DNA of 64,000 nt, taken from positions 186,001-250,000 of the forward strand of contig NZ_FNGG01000004.1 of assembly GCF_900102915.1 (NCBI RefSeq). Direction: 5' to 3'. Origin of the DNA: Salinimicrobium catena (GTDB taxonomy: Bacteria > Bacteroidota > Bacteroidia > Flavobacteriales > Flavobacteriaceae). This document shows positions 37,547-47,072 of the stretch, one piece after another. Each line of letters starts with the position of its first letter. The stretch's first letter is position 1. Under the pieces are notes generated by a model, which saw only the letters and a list, made by a program, of their open reading frames with translations, did not search any database and was not told where the DNA came from. The position numbers and the translations under genes are program-made.

Positions 37547-38482
37547 ATGAGAAATTCCATTATAAAACTTTTATTCATTGTTAGCATTGCCCTTCTTTCA
37601 ACAGAGGGTAATGCTCAACAAGACCCCCATTTCACTCAGTACATGTATAACATGGGAGTGATCAACCCTGCTTATGCTCTAGACGAGGAGGGGCTTTTCA
37701 GAACCGGAGCCATTTACCGTAACCAATGGGTTGGAATGGAAGGCGGTCCTGAAACGGCAACAGTTTTTGCACAAACTGCCCTTGCCAGAAGAGTGGAACT
37801 AGGAATCAATATTATGCACGACCAGGTTGGTGACATCGTTAAGGAAAGTCATCTTTCTGCCAACTTTGCCTATGTATTCCCGGTTTCTGACAACTCGAAG
37901 CTTTCCCTCGGATTAAAAGGAGGAGTGAACTTTTTTGATGCAGACCTTGCCGGCTTGAGAACTCCTGAACAGGGAGTAGATCCAGCCATGGAAAACATCA
38001 GCGAGACCTTTCCTAACTTTGGAGTGGGCGCTTATTGGTTTGGTAAGAACTATTATGTAGGATTATCTGCTCCAAACCTTATTACCTCCAAGCATATTGA
38101 AAATGCTGATGGAAGAGCCGGTTTAGGAGAAGAAAACATTCACTACTTCCTTACAGGTGGATACGTGTTCGACCTCAATGACGATCTTAAACTAAAACCT
38201 GCCTTTATGGTGAGAGGAGTGCAGGATGCTCCACTGTCAGTTGACATTACTGCCAATGCCCTTCTTTACGATCGTCTTGAAGCAGGAATTGGATACCGAC
38301 TTGGCGACGCTCTTAGCGGTTTAGTGAACTTTCGCGTTACTCCAGACCTTCGCATAGGTTATGCATATGATTACACCCTTTCAAACCTGGGTGATTACAA
38401 TGACGGAACTCATGAGATCATGATCCTGTTTGACATGGATGTGTTCTCAAGAGGATTTGATAAATCTCCACGATTCTTCTAA
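37547..38482 (+). CDS. PorP/SprF family type IX secretion membrane protein
   Basis: 311 residues from the ATG at 37547; an in-frame TTG at 37529 is closer to the previous stop but the signal peptide (IALLSTEGNAQ) fits the ATG better. The N-terminal signature QQDPHFTQYMYNMGVINPAY is diagnostic for PorP/SprF, and the C-terminus is a beta-barrel of FRVTPDLRIGYAYDYTL type. In Flavobacterium johnsoniae SprF is needed to secrete SprB, a type-B CTD protein; this gene probably serves the adhesin 19 bases upstream. Confidence 0.93.
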   Translation: MRNSIIKLLFIVSIALLSTEGNAQQDPHFTQYMYNMGVINPAYALDEEGLFRTGAIYRNQWVGMEGGPETATVFAQTALARRVELGINIMHDQVGDIVKESHLSANFAYVFPVSDNSKLSLGLKGGVNFFDADLAGLRTPEQGVDPAMENISETFPNFGVGAYWFGKNYYVGLSAPNLITSKHIENADGRAGLGEENIHYFLTGGYVFDLNDDLKLKPAFMVRGVQDAPLSVDITANALLYDRLEAGIGYRLGDALSGLVNFRVTPDLRIGYAYDYTLSNLGDYNDGTHEIMILFDMDVFSRGFDKSPRFF

Positions 38483-38492
38483 AAAAAGATAT

Positions 38493-40130
38493 ATGAGAAA
38501 ATTATACACTACACTTTTAGCTACAGTTATAGGTCTTACTGCTTTCGCTCAGAATGTGAGCGTAGGCAAGGCCGACCAACTGTTCAAAGAGAGAGCTTAT
38601 ATGGATGCTGCAGAAATGTACAGGCTTATATCCAATAAAGATCAGCACGTGCTTCAAAATCTTGCAGATTCCTATTTCTACACCCACAGGATGATGAGCG
38701 CCGAAGGTAATTACAGGGAACTCTTCAACCGCTTTGACGGGAACATTGCTCCTGAATATCGCTTCAGATATGGCCATGCCCTTAGAGCCATGGGTAAGAA
38801 CCGGGAAGCCGACGAGGTGCTCAGCGAATATTATAACCAGGAGATCAATCTGCGTAAGCTGGCACAGGAGCTGGATACCATCGCCCCACACACTTTCAAG
38901 GTGCGTCAGCTTGCCAGCAACAGCTCCAGTTCAGATTTTGGGATCACCTACATGGGAGATCGGGTAGTATTTGCATCAACTCGCAATGAGAACCGTCCTT
39001 TGTACCTGTGGAACAAGAAGCCGTACCTTGATCTTTACTCAGGCGAAATGTCTGCAGATGGAGAAATAAGCGATGTACAGCTTTTCCCAGGAGAGATCAA
39101 TACAGATACCCATGAAAGTTCTGCCACTTTCAACGCAGATCAGACGGTAATGTTCTTTAACAGAACAAACTCCGAAAGAGTCAAAGCCGAGGATGAGAAT
39201 ATCAGGGTAGCACACATCAGTATTTACCGGGCTGAAAAGGTGAATGGGGAATGGACCAATATAGAAAGAGTTCCTTTTGCAAGCGACAGCTATTCTACAG
39301 AGCATCCTGCGCTGAGCCCTGACGGTTCAAAACTTTACTTTGCGAGCGACATGCCGGGATCTTTAGGATCTTTCGACATCTATGTTGTAGACATCAATGC
39401 AGACGGGTCTTACGGGGAACCAAGAAACCTTGGGCCAGCCATCAATTCGGAGCATAGGGAACAATTCCCATTCATTAGCAGTGAAGATGTACTTTATTAT
39501 AGTTCCAATGGAAAAACAGGTTTTGGAAACCTGGATATTTTTCGTGCGGAATTGAAAAACGGCAGTTTTGAAGAGGCTCAGAATTTGGGCGGAACGGTTA
39601 ACAGCGGAAGCGATGACTTCGCCTTCGTAATCAAACCGGGAGAAGATAAAGGTCATTTCACTTCTGTGAACAATGGAACTGAAAACCTCTATTCCTTTGT
39701 AAGAGAAGAGAACAAACGCCCAGAACCGGTGGTTGCTGTTGAATTAACCGAAGAGAACGAAGTCACTGGCGCCCAACAGCTAAGAGATGTTTCCAATATC
39801 TACTTTGATTTCGATAAATCAGAAATTCTACCCCAGGCAGAAGTTGTATTAGACCGTGTGGTGAAGATCATGAAAGATTACCCGAGGCTTGAACTTGAGA
39901 TCGGTTCTCATTCTGATGCTCGCGGATCTGATAAATATAATATGGACCTCTCGGAAAGACGCGCGGCAGCTACCCTAGAATACATTGTTAGTCAGGGAAT
40001 TGATCGCAGCAGGCTTAGCTCAAAAGGTTATGGAGAGTCAATGCCTTTAAATGATTGTACCGAACCTGATATGTGTACTGAAGAACAGTACGCTAAAAAC
40101 AGAAGAAGTGAGTTCAAGGTTATGAACTAG
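38493..40130 (+). CDS. OmpA family protein with WD40-like/PD40 repeats
   Basis: 545 residues from the ATG at 38493; the frame is open upstream to 38430, but that part overlaps the SprF-like gene and lacks a signal peptide. Signal peptide about 1-20 (GLTAFAQ), a TPR-like helical region (about 25-130), PD40 beta-propeller repeats (ALSPDGSKLYFASDMPGSLG, about residue 270), and the OmpA peptidoglycan-binding domain (IYFDFDKSEILPQAEVVLD; GSHSDARGSDKYNMDLSERR). It probably anchors the secretion or adhesin complex to the cell wall, as SprE/PorE-like proteins do. Confidence 0.92.
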   Translation: MRKLYTTLLATVIGLTAFAQNVSVGKADQLFKERAYMDAAEMYRLISNKDQHVLQNLADSYFYTHRMMSAEGNYRELFNRFDGNIAPEYRFRYGHALRAMGKNREADEVLSEYYNQEINLRKLAQELDTIAPHTFKVRQLASNSSSSDFGITYMGDRVVFASTRNENRPLYLWNKKPYLDLYSGEMSADGEISDVQLFPGEINTDTHESSATFNADQTVMFFNRTNSERVKAEDENIRVAHISIYRAEKVNGEWTNIERVPFASDSYSTEHPALSPDGSKLYFASDMPGSLGSFDIYVVDINADGSYGEPRNLGPAINSEHREQFPFISSEDVLYYSSNGKTGFGNLDIFRAELKNGSFEEAQNLGGTVNSGSDDFAFVIKPGEDKGHFTSVNNGTENLYSFVREENKRPEPVVAVELTEENEVTGAQQLRDVSNIYFDFDKSEILPQAEVVLDRVVKIMKDYPRLELEIGSHSDARGSDKYNMDLSERRAAATLEYIVSQGIDRSRLSSKGYGESMPLNDCTEPDMCTEEQYAKNRRSEFKVMN

Positions 40131-40151
40131 TTTCTATCTGACCAACCAAAG

Positions 40152-40179
40152 AAAAGCCCTGAGAGATCGGGGCTTTTTT
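40152..40179. terminator. Bidirectional terminator between OmpA-like gene and DUF4136 gene
   Basis: Stem AAAAGCCC/GGGCTTTT (40152-40159 with 40170-40177), 10-base loop, with T runs in both reading directions. It lies 21 bases after the OmpA-like gene and 24 bases after the stop of the convergent lipoprotein gene. Confidence 0.85.
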
Positions 40180-40203
40180 ATTTTCTGAAAACAGGATGTT
40201 TTG

Positions 40204-40725
40204 TCACCTTTTTGGAGGATAACCGGCCAAAGCTTTTTGCACGATCTGGTCAAATCTCTTCTGCCGTTCTGTAGGACTGGCGTTAAGATCAAATGAACTT
40301 TCCACCACCGCCTGCCATACTAAGGCATCGGTTTTGGCATCTATAAGATCAAAGGTGAGCCTAAGGTAAGTTTCAGGACCTCCCAAAGGAATGCCGCCGC
40401 TTACTCCTACTCCAACATTTCTGCTACCGCCTCCTACACCTATTCCTAATCGGCTGTCACTTTGCTGACGGTATTCTTCGGAATAAATATTCAGATAAAG
40501 ATCGGGGTTGGTAGAATGCGATAGAGATTTATTTTGCAGTTGATGCCTGGCACTCTTGATAAGCCTCTCTTCATCCAACTGACTCAAGCCGGTTCGCAGA
40601 TCTGGATAAATATCAAAGGTCTGATACTGGGAAAAGTTAATTTGTTGATCGTAATCATATACTGCCTGCGGTGCATTGCAAGATGTGAGAATGAGAAAAA
40701 ACAGAAGGAAGGGAATGAACTTCAT
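40204..40725 (-). CDS. DUF4136 family lipoprotein
   Basis: 173 residues with lipobox LILTSC (Cys 16). The DUF4136 domain follows: YDQQINFSQYQTFDIYP at the start, then a Gly-rich loop (GIGVGGGSRNVGVGVSGG), then YLRLTFDLIDAKTDALVWQA. Common in Bacteroidota and Proteobacteria, of unknown function in the envelope. It is 60 bases downstream of obg. Confidence 0.88.
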   Translation of the reverse strand: MKFIPFLLFFLILTSCNAPQAVYDYDQQINFSQYQTFDIYPDLRTGLSQLDEERLIKSARHQLQNKSLSHSTNPDLYLNIYSEEYRQQSDSRLGIGVGGGSRNVGVGVSGGIPLGGPETYLRLTFDLIDAKTDALVWQAVVESSFDLNASPTERQKRFDQIVQKALAGYPPKR

Positions 40726-40785
40726 AACGAGAGTTTTACTTAAAAATAAGAAAAACTATCCTGAAAATGAAGCGATTAACAATCC

Positions 40786-41793
40786 CTAAACAGGCTCCCT
40801 GTTCAGCATTTCCCAAAGCTTGTCTTTGAGTTCCTGCAGCCCCAGTTGTGCGACAGAGGAAATGAAGAGATAAGGAACATCAAAAGAATTGTCCAGTTCT
40901 TTCTTCATTTCGGCTTTTAACTCCTCATCAAGCATATCGCTTTTGGAGATGGCGATCAACCTGTCCTTGTCCAGCATTTCAGGATTATACCTTCGTAATT
41001 CATCTACAAGGATCTCGTATTGCTTCGGAATATCCGGAGCGTCTGCCGGAATGAGGAATAACAGAGTAGAATTGCGTTCTATGTGACGCAGGAAACGATG
41101 ACCTATCCCCCTGCCTTCAGCAGCACCTTCAATGATCCCGGGAATATCGGCAACCACAAAAGTTTTAAAATCCCGGTATTTTACTATCCCGAGATTCGGT
41201 TTTAGAGTGGTGAATTCGTAATCGGCGATCTTTGGCTTGGCCGCGGTAATGACCGAAAGTAAAGTGGATTTTCCGGCGTTTGGAAATCCAACCAGACCTA
41301 CATCGGCCAGCACTTTAAGCTCCAGAGTAATGTCCTTTTCCTCCCCGGAAATTCCCGGTTGGGCATATCTCGGGGTCTGATTGGTAGAGGATTTAAAATG
41401 CCAGTTACCCAGGCCACCTTTTCCACCTTCAGCAATGATGATCTCCTGCCCATCTTCTGTGATCTCGTCAAGCGGCTTTTGAGTTTCGGTATCCCGTATC
41501 ACGGTACCCAGCGGCACCTCAATATATTGATTCTCGCCATCGGCCCCGGTGCTGCGTTGCTTTCCGCCGTGCTCCCCGTGGCCGGCCTTGATATGCCTTT
41601 TAAACTTTAAATGGAATAAGGTCCAGAGGTTCTTGTTCCCCTTGATGATCACATGCCCGCCGTGACCTCCGTCACCACCATCGGGCCCGCCTTTTGCAAT
41701 GTATTTTTCACGGTGCAAATGGGCTGAGCCTTTCCCTCCGTTTCCGGAAGTTACATGGATCTTTACATAGTCAACAAAATTTCCTTCAGTCAT
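40786..41793 (-). CDS. obg: Obg family GTPase
   Basis: 335 residues. N-terminal glycine-rich Obg fold ([20 protein letters not shown]), then the G domain with G1 [12 protein letters not shown]3 [17 protein letters not shown] and G4 ISKSDM. The variable C-terminal OCT domain of some Gram-positive Obg proteins is absent. It acts in 50S assembly and stress control. It follows the hpt-adk fusion by 38 bases. Confidence 0.96.
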   Translation of the reverse strand: MTEGNFVDYVKIHVTSGNGGKGSAHLHREKYIAKGGPDGGDGGHGGHVIIKGNKNLWTLFHLKFKRHIKAGHGEHGGKQRSTGADGENQYIEVPLGTVIRDTETQKPLDEITEDGQEIIIAEGGKGGLGNWHFKSSTNQTPRYAQPGISGEEKDITLELKVLADVGLVGFPNAGKSTLLSVITAAKPKIADYEFTTLKPNLGIVKYRDFKTFVVADIPGIIEGAAEGRGIGHRFLRHIERNSTLLFLIPADAPDIPKQYEILVDELRRYNPEMLDKDRLIAISKSDMLDEELKAEMKKELDNSFDVPYLFISSVAQLGLQELKDKLWEMLNREPV

Positions 41794-41831
41794 TATTCCT
41801 TTTCCTTAAAAATTGAATGGAGTCTTTCCTA

Positions 41832-42938
41832 TTACAGGTTGTCGATAACATCCTTAAGTCGCTGGGTGATCTCAGAAATACTGCCTACCCCGTTTACGCC
41901 GAAATATTTATTCTGCTTTAGGTAAAACTGCTTTAGGATTGCAGTCTCTTCATAGTAGACCTTGATCCTTTTCCTGATCACCTCTTCATTGGCATCATCT
42001 GGCCTGCCAGAAGTCTTTCCTCTTTCCAAAAGTCTTTCTACAAGCAGGTCGTCCTCCACTTCAAGCGCGATCATGGCACTTACAGAAGTACCTTCATTGT
42101 GAAGCAATTCTTCCAAAGCCTCGGCCTGTGCCACAGTCCTTGGAAAACCGTCAAAAATGAAGCCTTTACCGCCTTTTGCCTGTCTTACCTCAGCCTTCAG
42201 CATGTCAATGGTCACCTCATCGGGTACCAGCTGCCCCTGGTCCATATAAGACTTGGCCATAAGCCCCAGCTCAGTTTCATTTTTAATGTTATACCTAAAC
42301 ACATCTCCGGTAGAGATATGCTTAAGGTGGTAAGTGTCTTTTAAAATAGTTGCCTGTGTTCCCTTGCCGGCTCCCGGAGGGCCAAACAGCACAATATTTG
42401 TCATTTTGCTTTCTTTAAGTTTGTATACCTGTGTAAGATTTCGGCCCAGACCATCATAATCAAGTCCGTAACCAACAATAAAATCATTTGGGATCTCCAT
42501 TCCCACGTAGTCTATATGCAGGGATTTCTTATAAGCTTCGGGTTTGTAAAAAAGAGTGGCGATCTTGAATTCCTTAACTTTCTCTGCCTCCAAAATGCTG
42601 TTGAGGCTTTCAAGCGTATTTCCGGTATCCACGATATCTTCGATAACCACCACATGTCTGCCCTCCAAAGGCTGAGTTAGGCCCATTAGGGAATTAACTT
42701 CTCCTGAAGTCTCAGTGCCCTGGTAGGAGCTCAATTTCACAAAATTAACTTCACAATCTCCTTTAAACCTCTTGATCACTTCGGAAGCAAATAAAAAAGC
42801 ACCGTTCAAAACGCCGAGAAAAACAGGGGTTTTCCCCTCAAAATCTTCATTGATCTTCGCTGCCACTTTCTCGATCGCATCATTGATCTCGGCTTCAGAA
42901 ATAAAAGGTGTGAATTTTAAATCGTGTAGTTGTATCAA
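41832..42938 (-). CDS. Hypoxanthine phosphoribosyltransferase-adenylate kinase fusion
   Basis: 368 residues from TTG at 42938 (MIQLHDLKFTPFISEAEI). Residues 1-175 are a hypoxanthine-type PRTase: PVFLGVLNGAFLFASEV and the PRPP loop VVVIEDIVDTGNTLESL. After a short linker (YKLKESKM) residues 180-368 are a complete adenylate kinase: P loop VLFGPPGAGKGTQAT, GFPRTVAQAEAL, and a short LID (ERGKTSGRPDDANE) lacking the zinc-binding Cys4. A longer frame begins with TTG at 42980, but a promoter -7 box (42959-42966) lies after that codon, so 42938 is preferred. It couples purine salvage with AMP phosphorylation. No internal stop or frameshift was seen. Confidence 0.93.
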   Translation of the reverse strand: MIQLHDLKFTPFISEAEINDAIEKVAAKINEDFEGKTPVFLGVLNGAFLFASEVIKRFKGDCEVNFVKLSSYQGTETSGEVNSLMGLTQPLEGRHVVVIEDIVDTGNTLESLNSILEAEKVKEFKIATLFYKPEAYKKSLHIDYVGMEIPNDFIVGYGLDYDGLGRNLTQVYKLKESKMTNIVLFGPPGAGKGTQATILKDTYHLKHISTGDVFRYNIKNETELGLMAKSYMDQGQLVPDEVTIDMLKAEVRQAKGGKGFIFDGFPRTVAQAEALEELLHNEGTSVSAMIALEVEDDLLVERLLERGKTSGRPDDANEEVIRKRIKVYYEETAILKQFYLKQNKYFGVNGVGSISEITQRLKDVIDNL

Positions 42939-42958
42939 ACCAAATAATTTTTGGGAAG

Positions 42959-42966
42959 CAAAGATA
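42959..42966 (-). promoter_or_regulatory. -7 box of the hpt-adk fusion gene
   Basis: TATCTTTG on the minus strand matches TAnnTTTG exactly, 20 bases from the TTG at 42938. The nearest TTG for a -33 box is 24 bases away, longer than usual. Its position decides the start codon of the fusion gene. Confidence 0.5.
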
Positions 42967-43043
42967 CATATTCCAAACAACTCCTAATACCAAATTAAAA
43001 GGCATTTGTGCCTGAATCTTTCGGCAATTCAGATTTTTAAAAT

Positions 43044-43051
43044 TATTTTTG
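43044..43051 (+). promoter_or_regulatory. -7 box of purK
   Basis: TATTTTTG matches TAnnTTTG exactly and lies 16 bases before the purK ATG. No strict TTG is present at -33. It is divergent from the hpt-adk promoter, with the two boxes 77 bases apart. Confidence 0.5.
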
Positions 43052-43067
43052 CTGAAACACCACCCTA

Positions 43068-44240
43068 ATGACGAATTACTTTTCTTCAGATTTCAAACTC
43101 GGAATTCTTGGCGGAGGGCAGTTGGGAAAAATGCTGCTCTATGAAACCCGAAAATACGATATCCAGACATTAGTTCTTGATCCCAGCGCCGAAGCACCTT
43201 CGCGCATTGCCTGTGACTCTTTTACACAAGGTGACTTAATGGATTATGAAACGGTTCTGGAATTTGGAAGAAAAGCCGATGTTTTGACCTTTGAGATCGA
43301 AACCGTCAACGTGGAAGCCCTGGAGAAACTGGAACAGGAAGGCATAAAGGTCTACCCTTCGCCCAAGACCCTTAAAAAGATCCAGGACAAAGGTGTTCAA
43401 AAAAGCTTTTATGCAGACCATGCCATTCCCACGGCTCCTTTTTCAAAATTCGCTTCAAAAGACGCGCTTTTGAGGTGCTTTCAAAAAGGGGATTTTCAGT
43501 TCCCTTTTGTTTGGAAAAGCACAACAGGCGGGTATGACGGCAAAGGAGTAGCTGTGGTGAGAGACCAGGCCGCTCTTGAAGCTCTGGAAGATACTCCCTG
43601 CATAGCCGAAGATCTTATCCCGTTCAAGAATGAGCTGGCGGTGATCGTTGCCCGCAGCCCTTCGGGAGAAGTAAAGACTTTTCCGGTGGTAGAAATGGAG
43701 TTCCATCCAGAGGCCAATCAGGTGGAATATGTGATCTGTCCGGCAAGGATAGAGCCTTCCGTAGCAGAAAAAGCAAGAAAACTGGCAGAAAAGGTTTCCG
43801 AAAGATTTGAACATGTAGGCCTGCTGGCGGTAGAAATGTTTCAGACCGAAGATGACCGGGTATTGGTGAACGAGGTGGCGCCCCGCCCGCACAACAGCGG
43901 GCATTACAGCATAGAGGCCGGCTTTACCAACCAGTTCGAGCAGCACCTGCGTGCCATATTAGACCTGCCGCTTGGCAATACCGACAGCAAAGTGGGCGGA
44001 GTAATGGTCAACCTGGTGGGAGATGAAGGCTACACCGGCAACGTGATCTATGAGAACATTGAGGAGATCATGAAATTTAAGGGAGTTACACCTCACATCT
44101 ACGGAAAAAAGATAACCCGCCCTTTCAGGAAAATGGGTCATGTGACCATTGTCGCCGAAGATCTTTCTGAGGCCCGAAGAACGGCCGAGAAAGTAAAGAA
44201 GACAATTCGGGTGATAGGTTCAGAAAAAATAAACAGCTAA
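43068..44240 (+). CDS. purK: 5-(carboxyamino)imidazole ribonucleotide synthase
   Basis: 390-residue ATP-grasp enzyme that carboxylates AIR to N5-CAIR in purine synthesis. The N-terminal domain has FKLGILGGGQLGKMLLYET; the ATP-grasp core has SFVWK-like PFVWKSTTGGYDGKG and the metal-binding VNEVAPRPHNSGHYSIEAG. It is paired with purE 10 bases downstream. The divergent neighbour is a purine-salvage fusion gene. Confidence 0.97.
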   Translation: MTNYFSSDFKLGILGGGQLGKMLLYETRKYDIQTLVLDPSAEAPSRIACDSFTQGDLMDYETVLEFGRKADVLTFEIETVNVEALEKLEQEGIKVYPSPKTLKKIQDKGVQKSFYADHAIPTAPFSKFASKDALLRCFQKGDFQFPFVWKSTTGGYDGKGVAVVRDQAALEALEDTPCIAEDLIPFKNELAVIVARSPSGEVKTFPVVEMEFHPEANQVEYVICPARIEPSVAEKARKLAEKVSERFEHVGLLAVEMFQTEDDRVLVNEVAPRPHNSGHYSIEAGFTNQFEQHLRAILDLPLGNTDSKVGGVMVNLVGDEGYTGNVIYENIEEIMKFKGVTPHIYGKKITRPFRKMGHVTIVAEDLSEARRTAEKVKKTIRVIGSEKINS

Positions 44241-44250
44241 ACAGAACAAG

Positions 44251-44736
44251 ATGAGAAAAGTGGGAATTATAATGGGCAGTACCAGCGACCTGCCGGTAAT
44301 GCAGGAAGCCATAGACATCCTGAAGAAATTTGGAGTGGAAACAGAGGTGGATATCGTTTCTGCCCACCGCACCCCCGAAAAACTTTTTGATTACGGTAAG
44401 AACGCCCACTCCCGCGGAATTGGCGTCATTATAGCCGGAGCCGGCGGCGCGGCCCACCTTCCGGGAATGATAGCCTCCCTTTCACCTCTTCCGGTCATTG
44501 GAGTGCCTGTAAAATCGAGCAATTCCATTGACGGCTGGGACTCAATACTTTCTATTTTGCAAATGCCCGGCGGTGTACCTGTGGCTACCGTTGCTCTTAA
44601 CGGCGCCAAAAATGCAGGCATACTTGCCGCGCAGATCCTTGGCAGCGCCGATTCGGAAATACTTGATAAGGTAATAGCCTACAAAAATGGCCTAAAGGAG
44701 AAGGTCATTGAAGGAGCGAAAGGTCTTAAAAAATAA
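44251..44736 (+). CDS. purE: N5-carboxyaminoimidazole ribonucleotide mutase, class I PurE
   Basis: 161 residues, class I length. Active-site segments IMGSTSDLPVMQEA, SAHRTPEKLFDY (with His) and AGAGGAAHLPGMIAS are intact. It converts N5-CAIR to CAIR, the step after PurK; the order purK-purE in one operon is consistent with this. Confidence 0.97.
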   Translation: MRKVGIIMGSTSDLPVMQEAIDILKKFGVETEVDIVSAHRTPEKLFDYGKNAHSRGIGVIIAGAGGAAHLPGMIASLSPLPVIGVPVKSSNSIDGWDSILSILQMPGGVPVATVALNGAKNAGILAAQILGSADSEILDKVIAYKNGLKEKVIEGAKGLKK

Positions 44737-44758
44737 AAGCCACGCTTTCGCGTGGCTT
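44737..44758 (+). terminator. Hairpin after purE, weak T run
   Basis: A perfect 9-bp stem (44737-44745 with 44750-44758) with a TTTC loop lies immediately after the purE stop codon. On the plus strand only two T residues follow the stem, so it may stabilise the 3' end rather than terminate efficiently. The minus-strand exit is T-rich, but no minus-strand gene ends here. Confidence 0.5.
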
Positions 44759-44952
44759 AAAGTAGCATTTGTCGTTTAATAGTATTTATTAACCATTCTA
44801 AATATATTAATCAAAAACCTAAAAGCTACTATATTTAAATTCTTATCGGTTTCTTAAGAATAGTTAAAGTAAAGAAAAGATTCTTTAAAATCACAAAAAA
44901 AGCACAATTTTTCGTTAAAAATGCCTTTTTAGCGGATAAAAATTAACAGAAT

Positions 44953-46989
44953 ATGGCACAGAAAAATCCACTATTACAGACTTTTGAACATGCTCCCTTT
45001 TCCAAAATAAAGACCGAGCATTTTAAGCCCGCAATAGAAGAAGCGATTCACCTGGCCAAAAATGAGATACAGGAGATCGTTTCATCTTCGGAAGCTCCAA
45101 GTTTTTCAAACACCATTGAAGCCCTGGAATTTGCCGGTAGTCAGCTGGACAGGATCACGAGCATTTTTTTCAATCTTAACTCTGCCGAAACCAATGATGA
45201 GATCCAGAAACTGGCCCAGGAAATTTCACCTGTACTTACAGATTTTAAAAATGACATCATTCAAAACGCCGACTTATTCGAAAGGGTAAAAAAGGTATAT
45301 GATCAAAAAGATGAGCTTGAGCTGACTGTAGAGCAGAACACCCTTCTTGATAAGAAATACAAGATGTTCACCCGTAATGGGGCGAACCTCAACGATGAAG
45401 ACAAGAAGCAACTGAGAGATCTGGATAAAAAACTCGCGGCTTTGAGCCTGAGTTTCGGGGAAAATGTCCTGGCCGAGACGAATAGATACGAGCTTCATAT
45501 CACTGATGAAAAAGATCTCGAAGGTCTTCCAAAAGGAGCTCGAAGCGCGGCCAAAATGCTAGCCAAAGAAAAGAACAAAGAAGGCTGGATCTTTAATTTA
45601 CATTATCCCAGCTATCTCCCGTTCATGAAATACGCCAAGAACAGAAGCTTACGAAAGGAAATGGCCATTGCCTTTGGCGCTAAAGGATTTCATAATGACC
45701 AGTATGACAATCGCGAAAATGTTTTGCAGATCGTCAAACTGCGTCATCAAAAAGCAAAATTGCTAGGATATCCTACCTATGCTCATTTCAAGCTGGAGGA
45801 GAGAATGGCAGAAACCCCCGAAAAGGTGAATTCTTTCATGCAGGAGCTGCTTGAGAAAGCAAAACCCGCGGCAAAAGAAGAATTTGGGGAGCTTGAAAAA
45901 TTTGCCATAGAACTTGAAGGCATAGATCGACTTCAAAAATGGGATGCCGCTTACTTCGGTGAAAAACTAAAACAGAAATTATTCGACCTTGATGACGAGC
46001 AGCTGAAACCTTATTTCGAGATCAATAACGTGATTCATGGAGTATTCGCAGTTTCAGAAAGGTTATATGGGTTAAAATTCAAGGAGGTGTTCGATGTCGA
46101 CACCTATCATCCGGAAGTAAAAACTTATGAAGTATCAGATGAGAACGGGAAAGAAATAGCCCTGTTCTACGCGGATTTCCACCCACGGGAAGGAAAACGC
46201 GGCGGAGCCTGGATGACCTCTTATAAATCTCAGTATTTTAAGGACGAAAAGAATGAACGGCCGCACATCTCGATCGTCTGCAATTTCACCAAACCAACAG
46301 AAGACGAGCCTTCACTGTTAACTTTCAATGAGGTTACCACGCTTTTTCATGAATTTGGACATGCCCTTCACGGCATGCTGGCCAATACCATTTATCCAAG
46401 TATTTCGGGTACTAACGTATTCTGGGATTTTGTAGAACTGCCTAGCCAGGTACTGGAGAACTGGTGTTATGAAAAAGAGGCCCTGGAGCTGTTTGCCAGG
46501 CACTATGAAACCGGTGAGATCATTCCAGATGAACTTGTCAAGAAGATCAAAGAATCAGCCACCTTTCATGAGGGAATGGCTACCCTGCGACAGCTTAGCT
46601 TTGGCATGCTGGATATGAGCTGGCACAGCATAGATCCTTCAGAAATAGAGAACGTGAAAGAGCATGAAGAAAAAGCCTTCGCTCCTACCCGACTCTTCCC
46701 CGAGGTGGAAGAAAACTGCATGAGCACCTCTTTCGCCCATATCTTCCAGGGCGGATACGCCGCAGGATATTATTCCTACAAATGGGCTGAAGTTTTGGAT
46801 GCTGATGCTTTTGAACATTTTTCCGAAAAAGGGATCTTTGACAGGGAAACCGCGCAGAAGTTCAGGGATACTATTCTGTCTCAGGGAGGAACAGAGCATC
46901 CGCTTACCCTTTATAAGCGTTTCAGGGGAAAAGAAGCTGCTCCGGAAGCCCTGTTGAGGCGGGCAGGATTACTTCCGAAGAAATCATAG
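44953..46989 (+). CDS. M3 family metallopeptidase (peptidyl-dipeptidase Dcp / oligopeptidase A type)
   Basis: 678 residues. Zinc site HEFGHALHGM at about residues 465-474 with the third ligand Glu in the following helix (FVELPSQVLENW). Long helical N-terminal part (about 1-220). No signal peptide, so cytoplasmic; it degrades short peptides. The C-terminal substrate-loop region GGYAAGYYSYKWAEVLDADA is typical. Dcp versus OpdA cannot be separated by eye. 190 bases of AT-rich, gene-free DNA precede it. Confidence 0.95.
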   Translation: MAQKNPLLQTFEHAPFSKIKTEHFKPAIEEAIHLAKNEIQEIVSSSEAPSFSNTIEALEFAGSQLDRITSIFFNLNSAETNDEIQKLAQEISPVLTDFKNDIIQNADLFERVKKVYDQKDELELTVEQNTLLDKKYKMFTRNGANLNDEDKKQLRDLDKKLAALSLSFGENVLAETNRYELHITDEKDLEGLPKGARSAAKMLAKEKNKEGWIFNLHYPSYLPFMKYAKNRSLRKEMAIAFGAKGFHNDQYDNRENVLQIVKLRHQKAKLLGYPTYAHFKLEERMAETPEKVNSFMQELLEKAKPAAKEEFGELEKFAIELEGIDRLQKWDAAYFGEKLKQKLFDLDDEQLKPYFEINNVIHGVFAVSERLYGLKFKEVFDVDTYHPEVKTYEVSDENGKEIALFYADFHPREGKRGGAWMTSYKSQYFKDEKNERPHISIVCNFTKPTEDEPSLLTFNEVTTLFHEFGHALHGMLANTIYPSISGTNVFWDFVELPSQVLENWCYEKEALELFARHYETGEIIPDELVKKIKESATFHEGMATLRQLSFGMLDMSWHSIDPSEIENVKEHEEKAFAPTRLFPEVEENCMSTSFAHIFQGGYAAGYYSYKWAEVLDADAFEHFSEKGIFDRETAQKFRDTILSQGGTEHPLTLYKRFRGKEAAPEALLRRAGLLPKKS

Positions 46990-47072
46990 TAAGAAGAGGC
47001 GTTAAAGCCCTTCCCAATTGCTAAATTATTAACGAAATCTTTGTTATTTTTATAGGATACACTCCTTGAAAA

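Noticed and set aside
42939-42980. Longer N-terminus of the hpt-adk fusion (TTG at 42980)
   Set aside because: A perfect -7 box lies inside this stretch, so it is probably not transcribed as coding sequence.
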